Position numbers and translations under genes: made by a program
The notes under the pieces: model-generated
The model's database searches: none
Told to the model about the DNA's origin: nothing
What the model saw: the letters and a program-made list of their open reading frames with translations, nothing else
Part shown: piece after piece, positions 57,019 to 64,000 of the stretch
Numbering within the stretch: position 1 is the first letter of the stretch
Layout of the letters: each line of letters opens with the position of its first letter
Assembly (NCBI GenBank): GCA_026398875.1
Contig: JAPLSB010000016.1
Span: forward strand, 62,001 to 126,000
Direction: 5' to 3'
Source of the DNA: Gammaproteobacteria bacterium
Lineage (GTDB): Bacteria > Pseudomonadota > Gammaproteobacteria > Nevskiales > Nevskiaceae
DNA: 64,000 nt

Positions 57019-58284
57019 ATGAACGCGATCCATCAGAAACCCTGGCTGCTGCCACTGTCCGGCACGGCTGTCTTCTTCGTGCTGTTTGCACTCGGCGCGA
57101 CACCGGCGGCGGTCTGGTCCGGTGCGGCGCTGGCGCTGGTCGGCTGGGCGGCATTCGGCTGGCTGTCGAATCGCGGCGATCAGCGCGGGCGCCAGCAGGC
57201 CATGGTGCATGACGGCCAGCTGGCGCATCACCGCCAGATGCTCGAAGAACTGCGTGGCGGCCTGCTCAACGAGTCCGCCGGCGTGCAGCATGAAGTGGAG
57301 CGCGTGCGCAGCCTGATCCTCGAAGCAGTGCGCAGCCTGACCACGGCCTTCGAGGCGATGAACCGCCAGAGCCAGGCGCAGGAATCGGCGGTGGGCCGCA
57401 TCCTCAGCCGTGCCGAAGGTTCGGGTGGTGGTGGCGTCGATGTCCAGCACTTTGCACGCACGGCGAGCCAGCTGATGGAAGGCCTGGTCGACATCCTCGC
57501 TGGCGTCAGCCGCCAGAGTGCGACGTCGGTCCAGCACATCGACGCGATGGTCACGCATCTGGACGCGATCTTCGAACTGCTGGGCGACGTCAAGACCATT
57601 GCCGATCAGACCAACCTGCTGGCGCTGAACGCGGCGATCGAAGCGGCGCGTGCCGGTGAAGCCGGTCGTGGCTTCGCGGTGGTTGCCGAGGAAGTGCGCA
57701 ATCTGTCCGAACGCTCGACCAGCTTCAACGAACAGATCCGCAAGCTGGTGTTCAGCTCGAAGGATTCGATCGCCAAGGTCCGCGAAGCGGTCGGCGAAAT
57801 GGCGACCCGCGACATGAGCGCCAGCCACAACGCCCGCAACGAAGTCGGCCGGCTGATGCAGCAGGTCGAGGAGATCAACAGCGCCGTGGCGGTGTCTGCC
57901 CGCGAAGCGCATGCCGCTGGCGAGCAGATCAACATGGCGGTTGGGCAGGCGGTGCGTTGCCTGCAGTTCGAGGACATCGCCACCCAGGCGCTGGGCTCGG
58001 CGCTGATGCATCTGAATCGCCTGCGCCAGATCGGCGACGAGACGCAAAGCCTGCAGGCGGTGCTGGTCAACGAGGCGCTGCCGCATTCGTCGGTCGCCAG
58101 TCAGGTGCCAAGCTACCAGCATGCAGCACCGGCTCCGGTTGCTGCGAAGCCGGCAGCGTCGTTCACCGCCCCAGCACCGTCGCCAGCGGCTGCCAGCGAG
58201 GCCGGCAAGACCGACTGGCGCTCGCCGGTCCACAAGCCGGTGGCGCAGCTGTCGATGCAGGCGGGTGCCGTCGAACTGTTCTGA
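57019..58284 (+). CDS. Short membrane-anchored MCP-like receptor
   Basis: A 421-residue protein. Two helices near residues 10-28 and 31-48 ([16 protein letters not shown] and [15 protein letters not shown]) form a hairpin with almost no periplasmic loop. A coiled-coil region follows, then a signalling tip reading [22 protein letters not shown], of a class different from the six receptors upstream, with shorter and less regular heptads and no clear methylation helices. The Pro/Ala-rich C-terminus ends AGAVELF, like CheD, rather than the W-x-E-F tail. The start at 57019 lies behind a FliA promoter. It may sense a cytoplasmic or membrane state and work with the first CheA system. Confidence 0.85.
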   Translation: MNAIHQKPWLLPLSGTAVFFVLFALGATPAAVWSGAALALVGWAAFGWLSNRGDQRGRQQAMVHDGQLAHHRQMLEELRGGLLNESAGVQHEVERVRSLILEAVRSLTTAFEAMNRQSQAQESAVGRILSRAEGSGGGGVDVQHFARTASQLMEGLVDILAGVSRQSATSVQHIDAMVTHLDAIFELLGDVKTIADQTNLLALNAAIEAARAGEAGRGFAVVAEEVRNLSERSTSFNEQIRKLVFSSKDSIAKVREAVGEMATRDMSASHNARNEVGRLMQQVEEINSAVAVSAREAHAAGEQINMAVGQAVRCLQFEDIATQALGSALMHLNRLRQIGDETQSLQAVLVNEALPHSSVASQVPSYQHAAPAPVAAKPAASFTAPAPSPAAASEAGKTDWRSPVHKPVAQLSMQAGAVELF

Positions 58285-58304
58285 CCCATAGCGCGCCATA
58301 CCTC

Positions 58305-58337
58305 GGGCGGGACGTCGGCAAGCCGGCGCTCCCGCCC
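58305..58337 (+). terminator. Terminator-like hairpin after short MCP
   Basis: GGGCGGGA (58305-58312) pairs with TCCCGCCC (58330-58337); the interior has a second small CGGC/GCCG pairing. No clean T-run follows, so intrinsic termination is only possible. Confidence 0.4.
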
Positions 58338-58443
58338 TGATCGTTTCTGGCGTACCGGCGCGATCTCGTTTTGATTGCGCTGCACTGACGCACGGTGACG
58401 CACGCATCGACGACAGCAGGCGCCAAGCCGATACTGATGCCTG

Positions 58444-59115
58444 ATGACCAAACGCTTGCCGAACTGGGTCGAATGGGGTGCGTGGCTGCTGGCCTTCACG
58501 GCCGGTGGCATCAATGCCGTCGGCCTGCTGAGCTTCGAGCATCAGGCGATTTCCCACGTCACCGGTTCGGTGTCCTGGCTCGGCCTGGAACTGGCGCGCG
58601 GCGAGGGCAGTGCCGCGCTGCATCTGGCACTGGTGGTGCTGGTGTTCTTTCTCGGTGCGGCGGTCAGCGGCGCGTTGCTGGAGGACAGCACGCTGCGGCT
58701 GGGACGCCGCTACGGCGTCTGCCTGCTGCTCGAAGCGGCATTGCTGACGGCCGCGCTGCGCGGCTTTGGCCACGATGCACCATCGGCCGCGCTGTGGGCC
58801 TCGGCGGCCTGCGGCGTGCAGAACGCGATGGTGTCGACCTACAGCGGTGCCGTGATCCGCACCACCCATGTCACCGGCATCGTCACCGATCTCGGCCTCG
58901 CGCTTGGCCACTGGCTGCGCCGGCTGCCTGTCGATGGTCGCCGCGTGCGCCTGCATCTGCTGGTGCTCGCCGGCTTCGCCAGCGGCGCCGTCGCCGGTGC
59001 AGCCGCCTGGCTGCAATGGGGCTTCGCGGCCTTGTGGGGGCCGGTGCTGATCTGTGTGGCGCTGGCCTTGGTCCACGGCGTGCTCTATCGGCAGCTTCGC
59101 GATCAAGCGGCTTGA
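58444..59115 (+). CDS. YoaK/DUF1275-family membrane protein
   Basis: A 223-residue polytopic membrane protein with about six hydrophobic segments. FTAGGINAVGLLSFEHQAISHVTG and CGVQNAMVSTYSGAVIRTTHVTGIVTDLG are the duplicated core of the YoaK (DUF1275) family, in blocks around residues 19-40 and 118-150. The N-terminal SHVTG and central TTHVTG motifs mark the two repeats. Function in this family is not established; some members are described as possible permeases. There is no evident link to its chemotaxis or photosynthesis neighbours. Confidence 0.82.
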   Translation: MTKRLPNWVEWGAWLLAFTAGGINAVGLLSFEHQAISHVTGSVSWLGLELARGEGSAALHLALVVLVFFLGAAVSGALLEDSTLRLGRRYGVCLLLEAALLTAALRGFGHDAPSAALWASAACGVQNAMVSTYSGAVIRTTHVTGIVTDLGLALGHWLRRLPVDGRRVRLHLLVLAGFASGAVAGAAAWLQWGFAALWGPVLICVALALVHGVLYRQLRDQAA

Positions 59116-59275
59116 ACGGCGGCGATCGCCGCCAGCGTGACCGCGGTCATCCTGCGCCGGTCGCCAACCGCGTCGTCATGGTCGGCAGTTGCTAGATTCC
59201 GGAGGCTCGTCGGCACAGGCGTGTTCATGCCTTGCGATGTACGAGCGCCCGTGAACGCGATGAAGGAGCCCGACC

Positions 59276-60070
59276 ATGCCAAGCCTGACCGCCGCACTGC
59301 GAAACGAGTACGAAGATCTGTTCAACCGCTGCGTGATCACGCCGGCCAAGGCCAAGCTGGTCGGCGGGCTGGTGGACCGGCTGGTGAGCAATCGCAGCCG
59401 TTACGAGGTGGTGGCGAAGGCCACCGGCGTGCCGTGGCACTTCATCGCCGCGACCCACAACATGGAGTCGAGCCAGAACTTCGCGCGGCACCTGCACAAC
59501 GGCGACCCGCTGACGGCGCGGACCGTGCAGGTGCCGGCCGGCCGGCCGGCCACCGGCTCGCCACCGTTCACCTGGGAAGCCAGTGCCATCGACGCGCTGG
59601 GGCTGAAGAAGCTTGGGGCCGATACCGACTGGAGCCTGGCCGGCACGCTGTACCGTCTGGAGCTGTACAACGGCTGGGGGTATCGCACCTATCACCCGGA
59701 AACCCTGTCCCCGTATCTGTGGGGCTGGTCGAACCATTACGTCAGCGGCAAGTACGTCAAGGATGGCGTCTGGTCACCGACTGCGGTCACCGACCAGTGT
59801 GGTGCCGCCGTGCTGCTGCGCCGACTTGCCGAACGCGGCCAGATCACTTTCGCAGCGCCGGCGAAGACCGCGGCGGCACAATCGATTCCGCGCTATTCGC
59901 TGACCAAGCCGAAGGATGCTGCCGTGGTGGCGCAGGTCGAATCGCTGCAGCGCTGGCTCAGCGGCTTCCCGCAGATCTTCCTGAGGGTTGACGGCGTGCC
60001 CGGCACCAATACGTCGAATGCCTACAAGGCCGTGACCGGCGGCTACCTGCCGGGCGATCCGCGCGGCTGA
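59276..60070 (+). CDS. Lysozyme-like protein with C-terminal binding domain (COG5526-type)
   Basis: A 264-residue protein without a signal peptide. The N-terminal domain (about 1-185) resembles lysozyme-family proteins of the COG5526 type: VPWHFIAATHNMESSQNFARHLHNGD, with the candidate catalytic Glu in HNMESS, then TYHPETLSPYLWGWSNHY. A C-terminal segment (about 215-258, VESLQRWLSGF and DGVPGTNTSNAYKAVTGGYLPGD) looks like a peptidoglycan-binding repeat. AAGGAG lies seven bases before the ATG. It may be of phage origin or act in cell-wall remodelling, but no phage genes flank it. It converges with puhE. Confidence 0.75.
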   Translation: MPSLTAALRNEYEDLFNRCVITPAKAKLVGGLVDRLVSNRSRYEVVAKATGVPWHFIAATHNMESSQNFARHLHNGDPLTARTVQVPAGRPATGSPPFTWEASAIDALGLKKLGADTDWSLAGTLYRLELYNGWGYRTYHPETLSPYLWGWSNHYVSGKYVKDGVWSPTAVTDQCGAAVLLRRLAERGQITFAAPAKTAAAQSIPRYSLTKPKDAAVVAQVESLQRWLSGFPQIFLRVDGVPGTNTSNAYKAVTGGYLPGDPRG

Positions 60071-60086
60071 TCGCGCTGAAGCGAGG

Positions 60087-60887
60087 TCAGGACGGCGATG
60101 CCGAACGGCGCTCGGCATCGCCGACCGGCTTGCGCGAAGCCATGCCCCATTTCCACAGCGTGTCGGCCGGAATCGGCAACACCAGGAACCAGTGTTCGAG
60201 CACAGCCAGCGACAGCAGCGTGGCGAGAAAGCCGAGCGATACCGCTTCGAAACTGCCATCGACAGCATTGATCGCCAGCCGCCACAGCAGTGTGGCGATC
60301 GTGGTCGCCGCAATCACCGGGAACGGGAACAGCAGGTTCATCGGCTTGCGCGCGAAATAGGTCTGCAGATAGTGCAGATGGTCGGGCAGGAAGCTTTCCG
60401 ACAGATTGCGCACGCCGAGAAACACATTGAGCTTGGCGCTGGTGCGCATCGCCCACAGGATCAGATAGGTCCACAGGCCAGTGAGGTTGTCGCCATTCCA
60501 GGTGACGGCGGCGACCAGCAGCGCGCCGGCTGCCAGCGCGATCTCGTGATGCAGAACGGCTTCGCAGGCATAGCGCGCTCGCCGCCAGCCACGGGCGCCG
60601 GGCGGGCAGGCGGTACGCCGGGGGCCGGTGATGAAGCCCATCAGGAAACTCATCTCCAGCCAGCCCCAGACCATCAGGCTGGCGGTGAAGGCGATCACTG
60701 CAGCGCTGGCCGAGGTATCGCTGGCGCTGTCGGCAAGGCCCTGCAGTGCGAACAGTGTCAGCACGCTGGCACCGCCAAGACTGTAGCGATAGCTGCGCTG
60801 CGGCAGACCGTCCAGCCACAGGATCGCGCCGGTGGAAAACCACCAGACGAACAATGTGTAGAGGATGGTGAGCGTCAGAGCCGACAT
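60087..60887 (-). CDS. puhE: Putative photosynthetic complex assembly protein PuhE
   Basis: A 266-residue polytopic membrane protein with about seven hydrophobic segments (first residues 5-25). It contains STGAILWLDGLPQRSYR, MSFLMGFITGPRRTACP and RTSAKLNVFLGVRNLSESFLPDHLHYL, blocks characteristic of PuhE. It follows acsF in the order puhA-puhB-puhC-acsF-puhE known from purple bacteria. PuhE influences photosynthetic complex levels; the mechanism is not settled. It is the last gene of the block and converges with the lysozyme-like gene. Confidence 0.9.
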   Translation of the reverse strand: MSALTLTILYTLFVWWFSTGAILWLDGLPQRSYRYSLGGASVLTLFALQGLADSASDTSASAAVIAFTASLMVWGWLEMSFLMGFITGPRRTACPPGARGWRRARYACEAVLHHEIALAAGALLVAAVTWNGDNLTGLWTYLILWAMRTSAKLNVFLGVRNLSESFLPDHLHYLQTYFARKPMNLLFPFPVIAATTIATLLWRLAINAVDGSFEAVSLGFLATLLSLAVLEHWFLVLPIPADTLWKWGMASRKPVGDAERRSASPS

Positions 60888-60963
60888 GCGGGAGATTCGT
60901 TCCTTGCGGTGATCTGCAGCCCCTCGTCCTGACCGGTTGTCCGGGCGGGAGAGGGGCGCGGCG

Positions 60964-62043
60964 TCACCAGGTCGGCGACAGCCGGACGTCGGCAGGCAGC
61001 GTGTGGTCGATCACCGGCAGCGTGTACAGGCGCAGGAACGTCAGTGCTGCCGCAGCGCCGTAGCCGACCCGCTTGATCGCATTGATGACGCCGCCTTCGC
61101 TGCGTGCCTTGTCATTGGCATTGGAGATCCGCAGCAGCTTTTCGAGGCAGGCACGGAACGTCGGGTTGTCGATGTCGACCGTGAACGGAAACACCTGCTT
61201 CGAGATGTCCGAGGTGATGCGGAACACTTCGTAGTCGTAGGCGCGCGGGTCGATCGCCAGCGCCTCGTGCATTTCCGGACGCGACTGGTCACGCACGAAC
61301 ATCGTCGCGTAGACCGCCAGCACGAAGAAGCGGATCCACAGCTTGTTGCGGCCTTCGAGCAGCTTCGGATTGGCGCGCATCAGCAGCGCAAAGCTTTCGC
61401 CGTGGCGGAATTCGTCGTTGCACCACTGGTCGAACCAGCCGAAGATCGGGTGGAACTTCAGTTCCGGATGCTTCTCGATCTGCCGGAAGATCGTGATGTA
61501 GCGGGCATAGCCGATCTTCTCGCTCAGGTAGGTGGCGTAGAAGATGAACTTTGGCTTGAAGTACGTGTACTTCTTTGCGCGCGTCAGGAAGCCGAGATCG
61601 ACGGCGATGCCGAAGTCCTTGAGCCACTGGTTGATGAAGCCGGCATGGCGGGCTTCGTCGCGGGCCATGTAGCCCATCAGTTCCTTGATGTCCGGGTTGT
61701 CGACGTTCTTCTTGATCTCGTTGTACAGCACGCAGCCGGAGTACTCCGACGTGATCGAGCTGACCATGAAATCGACAAACTCCTTGTACAGCCCTTCCGG
61801 CAGATCGGAGTAATCGGCCATCAGGTTCGCCGGGCGCGTGAAGTGGACCTTGTTGTTGTCCGCCTTGTACTCGTCCATCAGCGATTGCCATTGCGCGCGG
61901 ATCGGGTTGACGTCGATCGCGTCCATCGCCTTCATGTCGGTCGTGTAGAAGCGCGGCGTCAGCAGCGTGTCTTCCTGCGCGCGACGCGTCGTTTCGTTCG
62001 GCAGACGGGCTTCGGTCGGGGCGCTTGCGGTGGCTGTGCTCAT
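60964..62043 (-). CDS. acsF: Aerobic Mg-protoporphyrin IX monomethyl ester cyclase AcsF
   Basis: A 359-residue diiron enzyme that makes the fifth ring of bacteriochlorophyll from Mg-protoporphyrin IX monomethyl ester using O2. The two ExxH iron motifs are in [10 protein letters not shown] and DEFRHGESF. The N-terminus ([20 protein letters not shown]) and KVHFTRP are conserved. Its presence (rather than the anaerobic BchE type) suggests pigment synthesis with oxygen. It is followed by puhE after a 76-base gap and preceded by puhC. The start ATG at 62043 gives a length normal for the family. Confidence 0.96.
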   Translation of the reverse strand: MSTATASAPTEARLPNETTRRAQEDTLLTPRFYTTDMKAMDAIDVNPIRAQWQSLMDEYKADNNKVHFTRPANLMADYSDLPEGLYKEFVDFMVSSITSEYSGCVLYNEIKKNVDNPDIKELMGYMARDEARHAGFINQWLKDFGIAVDLGFLTRAKKYTYFKPKFIFYATYLSEKIGYARYITIFRQIEKHPELKFHPIFGWFDQWCNDEFRHGESFALLMRANPKLLEGRNKLWIRFFVLAVYATMFVRDQSRPEMHEALAIDPRAYDYEVFRITSDISKQVFPFTVDIDNPTFRACLEKLLRISNANDKARSEGGVINAIKRVGYGAAAALTFLRLYTLPVIDHTLPADVRLSPTW

Positions 62044-62113
62044 GGCGGTCTCGAAAGTCGGGAAATCGGGGGTGACGATAGCTGCTCGGTCAGGATCTTG
62101 CGCTTGGCGCAGC

Positions 62114-62617
62114 TCAGCTCGTGCCGTCGGTGGCGCCTTGCGGCTCTGCGGCCTTCACCGCTCGCGCCGGCGGCAGCAGGCGAGCGAAATCACGGATGTT
62201 CTCGGAGCCGAAGGAGCCGAGATCCAGCTCTTCGCCCGTCGCCGGATCAGCTAGCAGCAGGTGACCATCGCTGCGTGCGCTCAGGTGAAACGGTGTAACG
62301 CGGCCGATGCTGGCCTTGCGGCGCTCGCGCACCAGCGCGCGCATCATTCCGCGCATGAAATTGTCGCTGCCGGGGGCGATGGTATCGATCCGCTTCCCGG
62401 TGTCCGCATCGAAGATGCCGACGTCGCCATTCGGCATGTCCTCGAAGCGCAGCTCGCGTTCGGCCACGATCTCGGCCGGCTTGTCGGTGCCGACCGCATT
62501 GCGCTTTTCGATCCGTCCGCTGATCGCCAGCGCGAACGCCAGGCCGATCGCGGTCAGGACCGCATAGAGCGGGAAGCGCATGTTCATGTTGCTGGCGTGG
62601 TTGCTGGCTTCGTTCAT
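62114..62617 (-). CDS. puhC: Photosynthetic complex assembly protein PuhC
   Basis: A 167-residue protein with one N-terminal membrane helix (about residues 14-34, [20 protein letters not shown]) and a periplasmic domain. [20 protein letters not shown], then [15 protein letters not shown], matches PuhC. The ATG at 62617 has GGAGG at a proper distance and starts MNEASNHAS; the longer frame up to 62905 runs into puhB and is not conserved. PuhC assists in assembling the reaction centre-light-harvesting core. A strong hairpin separates it from puhB. Confidence 0.9.
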   Translation of the reverse strand: MNEASNHASNMNMRFPLYAVLTAIGLAFALAISGRIEKRNAVGTDKPAEIVAERELRFEDMPNGDVGIFDADTGKRIDTIAPGSDNFMRGMMRALVRERRKASIGRVTPFHLSARSDGHLLLADPATGEELDLGSFGSENIRDFARLLPPARAVKAAEPQGATDGTS

Positions 62618-62651
62618 CGGAGGTATCCGGCGGATGCAGCGGAACTGCAAG

Positions 62652-62686
62652 CCGGTCGTTCCGCGCGGCGGCGGCGGAACGACCGG
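62652..62686 (-). repeat. Perfect 13-bp hairpin between puhB and puhC
   Basis: CCGGTCGTTCCGC (62652-62664), 9-base GC-rich loop, GCGGAACGACCGG (62674-62686). On the transcribed (minus) strand it falls 24 bases after the puhB stop and about 35 bases before the puhC start. It lacks a T-run, so it may stabilise the upstream mRNA or lower puhC expression instead of ending transcription. Confidence 0.6.
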
Positions 62687-62709
62687 AACATCATCAACGA
62701 ACCGGCCGC

Positions 62710-63396
62710 TTAGCGTCCGGCTGCAGCAGGGATACCGGACATCGGCGCCTGCCGCGGCGATGCGTTGCTGTCGATCGCCCTCGCGGTGCCGCCGGTGGCA
62801 TGGGCGATGGCCTGTGCCAGCAGTTGCGCCACTTTCTGCGGCTCCTCGACCGAACGCAGCATCGGCTCGGTATGGCGGAAGTGCCACGGACGAACATGCG
62901 GCCACAGATGCGCGTAAGCGATGCTGTTGTCGTTGCTGAAGCGCAGCGGAATGTCGCCGGTGCCTTCACCGTGCATGCACAGGCCGGCGGAGTCGATGAC
63001 CGCGTGCGGGAAGTTGAAGGTGATCTCGAGCACCACGCCGACGCGCATCAGCACCCGCCGGCTGGTCACCGTGTACCAGGTCGCGCGTGCCGTCAGCCAG
63101 GCAACCAGCGCCAGCATGCTGAGGCCGGCAATCGCCAGCGGCAGCAGATAGCTCATCGCCAGCAACGCGTCGGCAACGCTGCCGCCGCCGCCAATCACTG
63201 CAACGCCGCGCGAGCCGATCAGCAGCGCGAAGTAGATGGCGATCGCGCGGCCGTGGAAGGCACGCCGGAACAACGAGGTCCAGCGCGGCGCACCCTGCCA
63301 GAGGATGCGCTCGCCATCCGGCAACTTGCCCGGCAGCTCGCGCACGCCGGTGAAGTTGTAGTCGTCGTGACCGGCGTCGTTGCCGTGGCCGCTCAC
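62710..63396 (-). CDS. puhB: Reaction-centre assembly protein PuhB
   Basis: A 228-residue membrane protein. LPDGERILWQGAPRWTSLFRRAFH near the N-terminus is typical of PuhB. Hydrophobic segments lie near residues 45-65 (AIAIYFALLIGSRGVAVI) and 75-100 (LLAMSYLLPLAIAGLSMLALVAWL), then a PH-like cytoplasmic or periplasmic domain (RATWYTVTSRRVLMRVG). The GTG at 63396 overlaps the puhA stop (GTGA) and gives the normal length; the ATG at 63669 lies within puhA. PuhB is a known dimeric assembly factor of the reaction centre. Confidence 0.92.
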   Translation of the reverse strand: MSGHGNDAGHDDYNFTGVRELPGKLPDGERILWQGAPRWTSLFRRAFHGRAIAIYFALLIGSRGVAVIGGGGSVADALLAMSYLLPLAIAGLSMLALVAWLTARATWYTVTSRRVLMRVGVVLEITFNFPHAVIDSAGLCMHGEGTGDIPLRFSNDNSIAYAHLWPHVRPWHFRHTEPMLRSVEEPQKVAQLLAQAIAHATGGTARAIDSNASPRQAPMSGIPAAAGR

Positions 63397-64000
63397 AGCA
63401 GCGGACCCAGGCGATCCGGCGTCGCGTACAGCGTGCCGGCGCCGTAGTAGCCGGCGATCATGTCTTCTTCGCGCAGCGTGATCTGCTCCGGCGACTTGGT
63501 GCGCGGCACGGCGGCGAACTGGCTGCCGAGAATCGCGCCGACCTTGACCGTTCCATCGCTCGCCACCGTCGCGAAATTCCATGGCAGCAGCACGTTGCCG
63601 CCACCGGCAACCTCGATCTCGAAATAGCGGAACAGGCGTTCCGAGCGATCGACCCAGATGTCGACGCACTTGCCGCCGCGCTTGCCATCGGCACCGAGCA
63701 CCGACTTGCCGCGCGGGTCCGGATCGCCCTTGGCGACGCCGTAGTCGGCATCGGTACGCAGCGGCACGATCTTCACGGTGCCGGTCAGTTCCAGATCCGG
63801 ATGATCGTCGCGCTCCGCCCAGGCGCCAGGACCGATGCCGGCCAGCAGCGGATTGCCGGTCGGCACCAGCGGTGAATCCGGGTTGCGGTCGAGGCGATGC
63901 GCCTTGAGCTGTTCCGGCGGACCGGCCTTCCAGGCTTCCGGAACGGTCTTCGTGCCGCCGTGCGGCAGCAGATAGGTCTTCGGATCCGGACGGCCGCCGA
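63393..64000 (-). CDS. puhA: Reaction-centre H subunit PuhA, 5'-truncated by window edge
   Basis: Only the C-terminal 201 residues are seen; the N-terminal membrane helix lies outside. They show the H-subunit pattern: PDPKTYLLPHGGTKTVPEAW, then NPLLAGIGPGAWAERDDHPD, LRTDADYGVAKGDPDPRG, DIWVDRSERLFRYFEIEV and EEDMIAGYYGAGTLYATPDR, in short conserved blocks. The acidic and basic residues near DIWVDRSE are those near the quinone proton path in the family. The first ATG inside the window (63866) is internal, not the start. It overlaps puhB by four bases. Confidence 0.95.
   Translation of the reverse strand, partial: GGRPDPKTYLLPHGGTKTVPEAWKAGPPEQLKAHRLDRNPDSPLVPTGNPLLAGIGPGAWAERDDHPDLELTGTVKIVPLRTDADYGVAKGDPDPRGKSVLGADGKRGGKCVDIWVDRSERLFRYFEIEVAGGGNVLLPWNFATVASDGTVKVGAILGSQFAAVPRTKSPEQITLREEDMIAGYYGAGTLYATPDRLGPLL

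Noticed and set aside
58421..58428. GCCGATAC before the DUF1275 gene as a FliA -10 element
   Set aside because: No TAAA-like -35 element lies at the required 11-base spacing, and the gene has no link to motility.
59118..59133. GGCGGCGATCGCCGCC palindrome after the DUF1275 gene as an operator
   Set aside because: A single GC-rich palindrome with GCGATCGC core is expected by chance in such DNA; no second copy or promoter is visible nearby.
60937..62298. Plus-strand open frame of 453 codons opposite acsF
   Set aside because: It is fully antisense to a strongly conserved enzyme gene and has no family features.

Overview
The window comes from a GC-rich (roughly two-thirds G+C) gammaproteobacterium. 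A FleQ-type sigma-54 activator, FlhF, FleN/FlhG, FliA, CheZ and MotC/MotD point to a polar flagellum of the Pseudomonas type. A photosynthesis block at the right end (puhA-puhB-puhC-acsF-puhE) points to a purple, probably oxygen-tolerant phototroph. I cannot name the genus.

Layout. 1-3130: end of a response regulator, fleQ, and a divergent PAS-GGDEF-like gene with a degenerate active site. 3333-20665: flagellar and core chemotaxis run, fliE-F-G-H-I-J-K, flhA, flhF, fleN, fliA, cheY, cheZ, cheA, motC, motD, followed by a cheW (to 21188). fliL-M-N-O-P-Q-R and flhB, which often sit between fliK and flhA, are absent here. 21285-26950: a signalling module of STAS protein, CheY, PAS histidine kinase and three receiver-output proteins (HDOD, degenerate HD, HDOD with a pseudo-receiver), closed by a strong terminator. 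27213-56884: a large second chemosensory island with a second cheA, six methyl-accepting proteins, two cheW genes, an outer-membrane-like protein, a small membrane protein, then cheR, cheD and cheB. It resembles the Pseudomonas Che2/Aer2 (F7) pathway: its receptors end in a CheR-type W-x-E-F tail, and two of them (1550 and 2213 aa) are very long poly-HAMP proteins built from exact 273-bp units. 57019-60070: a short two-helix MCP behind a FliA-type promoter, a YoaK/DUF1275 membrane protein and a lysozyme-like protein. 60087-64000 (minus strand): puhE, acsF, puhC, puhB and a truncated puhA.

How it fits together. FleQ with sigma-54 should switch on flagellar assembly; sigma-54-like sites (GG-N10-GC) were found before fliE, cheA2, two receptor units, one cheW and, in weaker form, flhA. 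FliA would drive late genes, including the receptor at 57019. The first CheA-CheY-CheZ set presumably steers the motor with MotC/MotD. The second set, with cytoplasmic PAS and poly-HAMP receptors, probably integrates internal signals such as redox or oxygen. The HDOD/HD module beside it suggests an output other than the motor, but this is inference.

The most notable observations are two mutually exclusive RNA hairpins over the flhA ribosome-binding site, the poly-HAMP arrays with traces of block duplication, a palindromic repeat inserted in frame in cheA, the pseudo-receiver and degenerate second-messenger domains, and a C-terminal VELF tail shared by CheD and a neighbouring receptor.
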